Assembly: GCF_000179555.1 (NCBI RefSeq)
Contig: NZ_AECZ01000034.1
Span: forward strand, 1-43,672
DNA from: Solidesulfovibrio fructosivorans JJ]
Lineage (GTDB): Bacteria > Desulfobacterota > Desulfovibrionia > Desulfovibrionales > Desulfovibrionaceae
Direction of reading: 5' to 3'
Length of the DNA stretch: 43,672 bases
Each line of letters starts with the position of its first letter. Positions within the stretch are counted from its first letter, which is position 1. Shown here one piece after another: positions 40,803-43,672 of this stretch. Below the pieces are notes generated by a model that had not been told where the DNA came from, searched no databases, and saw nothing but the letters and a program-made list of their open reading frames with translations. The translations under genes were made by a program, and so were the position numbers.

Positions 40803-43618
40803 GCGCGCCGCTTGCCACCTATCGGTTGCAGTTTTCCCCGACCTTCACCTTCACGGATTGCCGGGCCGTCCTCGATTACCTGGCCGCCCTCGGCGTCACC
40901 CATATCTACGCTTCGCCCATCTTCCGGGCCCGCCCCGGATCGACCCACGGCTACGACGTGTGCGACCACAAGGAGATCAATCCCGAACTCGGTGGCGAAG
41001 AGGAGTTCCGCGCCCTGGCCGCCGAAGCCAAAAAACGCGGTCTCGGCTGGATTCAGGACATCGTGCCCAACCACATGGCCGTCTCCGGCGACAACCGCAT
41101 GCTGGTGGACGTCCTGGAAAATGGCCCTTCGTCACGCTACTACCACTACTTCGACATCGACTGGGACCATCCCTACGAAAGCATCAAGGGCCGGATGCTG
41201 GCCCCGTTTCTCGGCAACTTCTACGGACGCACCCTGGAAAACGGCGAGATCGCCATCGGGTTCGACCGCGACGGCTTTTTCGTGAGCTACTACGACCTGC
41301 GCTTTCCGCTGCGCATCGACTCGTACCTGCGGATCCTCACCTTGGGCCTTGATGCGCTGCGCCGCAAGATCGGCCGCGATTCCCCGGACTTCATCAAGCT
41401 CCTCGGCATTCTCTACACCATCAAGTCCCTGCCGCCAGACGATCCCCAGACCGACCGCTACGACCAGATCTATTTCGTCAAGCAGATGCTCTACGAACTG
41501 ATCGAGACAAGCCCGCCCGTGCGCGAGTATGTCCAGGGCAATTTGGCCAAGGTCAACGGCACCGAGGAGATCGAGGGCCAGGGCGATCGTCGGGCGCTTT
41601 TGGAAAACATCCTGTACGAGCAGTACTTCCGCTTGTCCTACTGGAAGGTGGCCGGCGAGGAGATCAACTATCGCCGGTTCTTCTCCATAAACGACCTCAT
41701 CTCGCTTCGGGTCGAAAACGAGGCGGTTTTTCGCCACTCCCACGGCAAGATTCTGGAGCTGGTGCGGGAGGGGCTTTTCTCCGGGCTTCGCGTGGACCAT
41801 ATCGACGGGCTCTACGATCCCTCGCGCTATCTGCGCCGGCTGCGCGAGGCTGTCGGCGACGCCTATCTGGTGGTGGAGAAAATCTGCGTCGGCGACGAGC
41901 CCTTGCCCGCGTTCTGGCCCATCGCCGGCTCCACGGGCTACGATTTCATGAACGCCGTCTGTCATCTCTTCGTGGACGGGACCAGGGAAAAGGCCTTTGA
42001 AAAGATCTACGCCGGCTACACCGGCCGACGACAGCGGGCCGAGGATCTGGTGGTCTGGAAAAAGCGCCGCATCATCGAAACCCACATGTATGGCGACGTG
42101 GAAAATCTGGCCCGGTTGATAAACGCCGTTTCCAGCCTGGACCGGCAGGGCTTCGACATCACCCTGCGTTCGACCAAGCGGGCGCTGTCCGAGGTGCTGG
42201 CCCATTTTCCGGTCTACCGCACCTACATCTCCCCGGATGCCATCCGGCCGGTGGACATCGAGTACATCCGCACGGCCGTGCGCAGCGCCAAGCTCCACAA
42301 CGACGACCTGGCCTATGAGCTGGATTTTCTCGAGCGTTTCCTGCTTCTGCAATACGACGAGAACTTCAGCGAGGGGAAAAAGATGCAGTGGGCCAGGATC
42401 GCCATGCGCTTCCAGCAGGTGACCGGTCCGCTTATGGCCAAGGGCGTGGAAGACACGGCCTTTTACGTGCTCAACAGGCTTCTCTGCTTAAACGAAGTGG
42501 GCGGCGAGCCCGGGACCTTCGGCCTTTCGGCGGGGGCCTTCCACCACGTCATGGAGGACCGGGCCAAACAGTGGCCCACGGCTATGAGCGCTACCGCCAC
42601 CCACGACACCAAGCGCGGCGAGGATGCGCGACTGCGTCTGGCCGCGCTTTCCGAGCTTCCCGACGTCTGGCGGGCGGCGCTGATTCGCTTTTCGCGTACC
42701 AACCAGCGCCGCAAGACTCGGATCGGGGACAAGCTCGCGCCGGATAAAAACGACGAGTACATGCTTTATCAGGCGATTTTGGCCCATTATCCGGTCGATC
42801 CCGGAGAATTGCCGCAATTCAAGGAGCGGCTGGCCGCGTTTCTGATCAAGGCCGTGCGCGAGGGCAAGGAACGCTCCAACTGGCTCAATCCGGACCTGGA
42901 ATACGAAAATGCGCTCACGGATTTCGCCGCCCGCATGTTGCGCGCTTCGCCCAGGAATGCCTTTCTGGACGCGTTCGCGCCGCTTTGCCGCCGCGTGACG
43001 GATCTGGGCTTTTCCTATTCCCTGGCCCAGATGGTGCTCAAAATGGCCTGTCCCGGCATGCCGGACCTGTACCAGGGAACCGAGGACTGGGATCTGTCCT
43101 TCGTCGACCCGGACAACCGGCGCCCCGTGGATTTCGCCGCCCGGGCCAAGCGACTCGCCGCCCTCGAGAAGGCTTTCGACGCAGATCCGGCGGCGCTTTG
43201 CGCGTCCCTCATCGCCGCGCCCGAGGACGGCCGGGTGAAGTTTTTTACGCTGTGGCGGGGGCTTTGCGCCAGACGCGCCCAGCCGGCGCTTTTCACCTCC
43301 GGGGCCTATGTTCCGGCCCGGTTCGAAGGCAGCCAGGCCAAACGCCTCTTCGGCTTCTGGCGCACCTTCGAGGGCGAGGCCGCCCTGGCTATCGTGCCCC
43401 GGCGCATCGCCGCGCTGTCCCGGGGCGAGTCCGTCTTCGCCCTGGGCGGCATCTGGGAGGATACGCGGCTTATGGAATCCGCCCCTGGCATCACCGAACT
43501 CACCGACGTCATGACCGGCCGGCGGTTCTCCTGCGGCGAATGCTACATCAAGGACGTGCTGCGGGACTTCCCGGTGGCGCTTCTCGTCAGTGGGAAGAAG
43601 GAAGCGGAGGAAGAATAG
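40799..43618 (+). CDS. treY: Maltooligosyl trehalose synthase
   Basis: A 939-residue GH13 enzyme that turns the reducing-end maltose of a glucan into trehalose by an internal rearrangement. TreY signatures are LGVTHIYASPIFRARPGSTHGYDV at 31-54 (shown in part), DIVPNHMAV at 87-95, LRVDHIDGLYDP at 330-341 with nucleophile D333, LVVEKI at 357-362 with acid/base E360, and a later PGMPDLYQGTEDW near the third Asp region. The length is usual for TreY. The start is fixed by the four-base ATGA overlap with the GH57 gene. The TreZ product acts on its product. No treX debranching gene follows within the window; hairpin E11 comes right after the stop. Confidence 0.95.
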   Translation: MSAPLATYRLQFSPTFTFTDCRAVLDYLAALGVTHIYASPIFRARPGSTHGYDVCDHKEINPELGGEEEFRALAAEAKKRGLGWIQDIVPNHMAVSGDNRMLVDVLENGPSSRYYHYFDIDWDHPYESIKGRMLAPFLGNFYGRTLENGEIAIGFDRDGFFVSYYDLRFPLRIDSYLRILTLGLDALRRKIGRDSPDFIKLLGILYTIKSLPPDDPQTDRYDQIYFVKQMLYELIETSPPVREYVQGNLAKVNGTEEIEGQGDRRALLENILYEQYFRLSYWKVAGEEINYRRFFSINDLISLRVENEAVFRHSHGKILELVREGLFSGLRVDHIDGLYDPSRYLRRLREAVGDAYLVVEKICVGDEPLPAFWPIAGSTGYDFMNAVCHLFVDGTREKAFEKIYAGYTGRRQRAEDLVVWKKRRIIETHMYGDVENLARLINAVSSLDRQGFDITLRSTKRALSEVLAHFPVYRTYISPDAIRPVDIEYIRTAVRSAKLHNDDLAYELDFLERFLLLQYDENFSEGKKMQWARIAMRFQQVTGPLMAKGVEDTAFYVLNRLLCLNEVGGEPGTFGLSAGAFHHVMEDRAKQWPTAMSATATHDTKRGEDARLRLAALSELPDVWRAALIRFSRTNQRRKTRIGDKLAPDKNDEYMLYQAILAHYPVDPGELPQFKERLAAFLIKAVREGKERSNWLNPDLEYENALTDFAARMLRASPRNAFLDAFAPLCRRVTDLGFSYSLAQMVLKMACPGMPDLYQGTEDWDLSFVDPDNRRPVDFAARAKRLAALEKAFDADPAALCASLIAAPEDGRVKFFTLWRGLCARRAQPALFTSGAYVPARFEGSQAKRLFGFWRTFEGEAALAIVPRRIAALSRGESVFALGGIWEDTRLMESAPGITELTDVMTGRRFSCGECYIKDVLRDFPVALLVSGKKEAEEE

Positions 43619-43622
43619 AGAA

Positions 43623-43662
43623 TCCGGGGGGAACCCTTTCTGAAGAAAGGGTTCCCCCCGGA
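43623..43662 (-). repeat. Intergenic hairpin repeat E11 after treY
   Basis: Perfect 19-base arms, TCCGGGGGGAACCCTTTCT (43623-43641) and its reverse complement (43644-43662), have a two-base centre. The right flank is CCCCCCTCCC up to the window end, fitting minus orientation. It begins five bases after the treY stop. The rest of the flank is cut off by the window edge. Confidence 0.75.
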
Positions 43663-43672
43663 CCCCCCTCCC

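Noticed and set aside
1-43672. Mobile island, prophage or CRISPR array
   Set aside because: No integrase, transposase, terminal tRNA, spacer array or phage structural gene was seen, and the gene content is ordinary chromosomal.

Overview
The window is a complete-looking stretch of a GC-rich, gram-negative bacterial chromosome with 37 protein genes on both strands. No tRNA, rRNA, CRISPR array, insertion sequence or phage gene was seen. The gene set suggests an anaerobic delta-type (Desulfobacterota) bacterium, most likely a Desulfovibrionaceae member of the Solidesulfovibrio/Desulfovibrio type. The clues are a two-centre desulfoferrodoxin next to ferritin, a two-subunit 2-oxoacid:ferredoxin oxidoreductase, an RpoH-type sigma factor, CheV, a SagB-type nitroreductase and a short MetH. 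The genus is an inference from gene content; no database was searched.

Layout. Bases 1-7565 are minus strand: a Kef-type cation/proton antiporter, a MarR regulator, a DHA2 major facilitator exporter and a methyltransferase fused to a kinase-like C-terminus, then an aminotransferase and an exported glutaredoxin. Bases 7678-11119 hold a YdjM-like membrane protein, a family-3 solute-binding protein, cheV and an N-acetylmuramoyl-alanine amidase. Bases 11260-17065 (minus) hold an unrecognised three-helix membrane protein, a thiamine-binding MTH1187-family protein, pbpC, a tandem receiver protein overlapping pbpC, a FlgO-like exported protein and a Pro/Ala-rich exported protein. Bases 17284-22012 (plus) hold superoxide reductase-ferritin, korAB, a SagB-type oxidoreductase and a DsrE-like protein.

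Bases 22116-29591 (minus) are central carbon and regulation: glpX, transketolase, rpiB, a LolB-like lipoprotein, a TPR protein and rpoH. Bases 29793-36449 (plus) hold metH, a TlpA-type thioredoxin overlapping a GNAT acetyltransferase, hpt, a zinc-ribbon membrane protein and radA. Bases 36517-43618 (plus) are a translationally coupled treZ-GH57-treY operon for making trehalose from alpha-glucan.

The strongest signal not explained by genes is a family of eleven long, related intergenic hairpins that carry a one-sided conserved flank. Eight lie at gene 3' ends with the flank pointing away from the gene. Six of the eleven form three head-to-head doublets. Other points of interest are the methyltransferase/kinase-like fusion, a perfect palindrome across the treZ start, a near-leaderless marR promoter, competing hairpins in the rpoH leader, and a Gln in place of an expected cluster Cys in KorB. 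I did not find convincing evidence of a wholly new defence or biosynthetic system.
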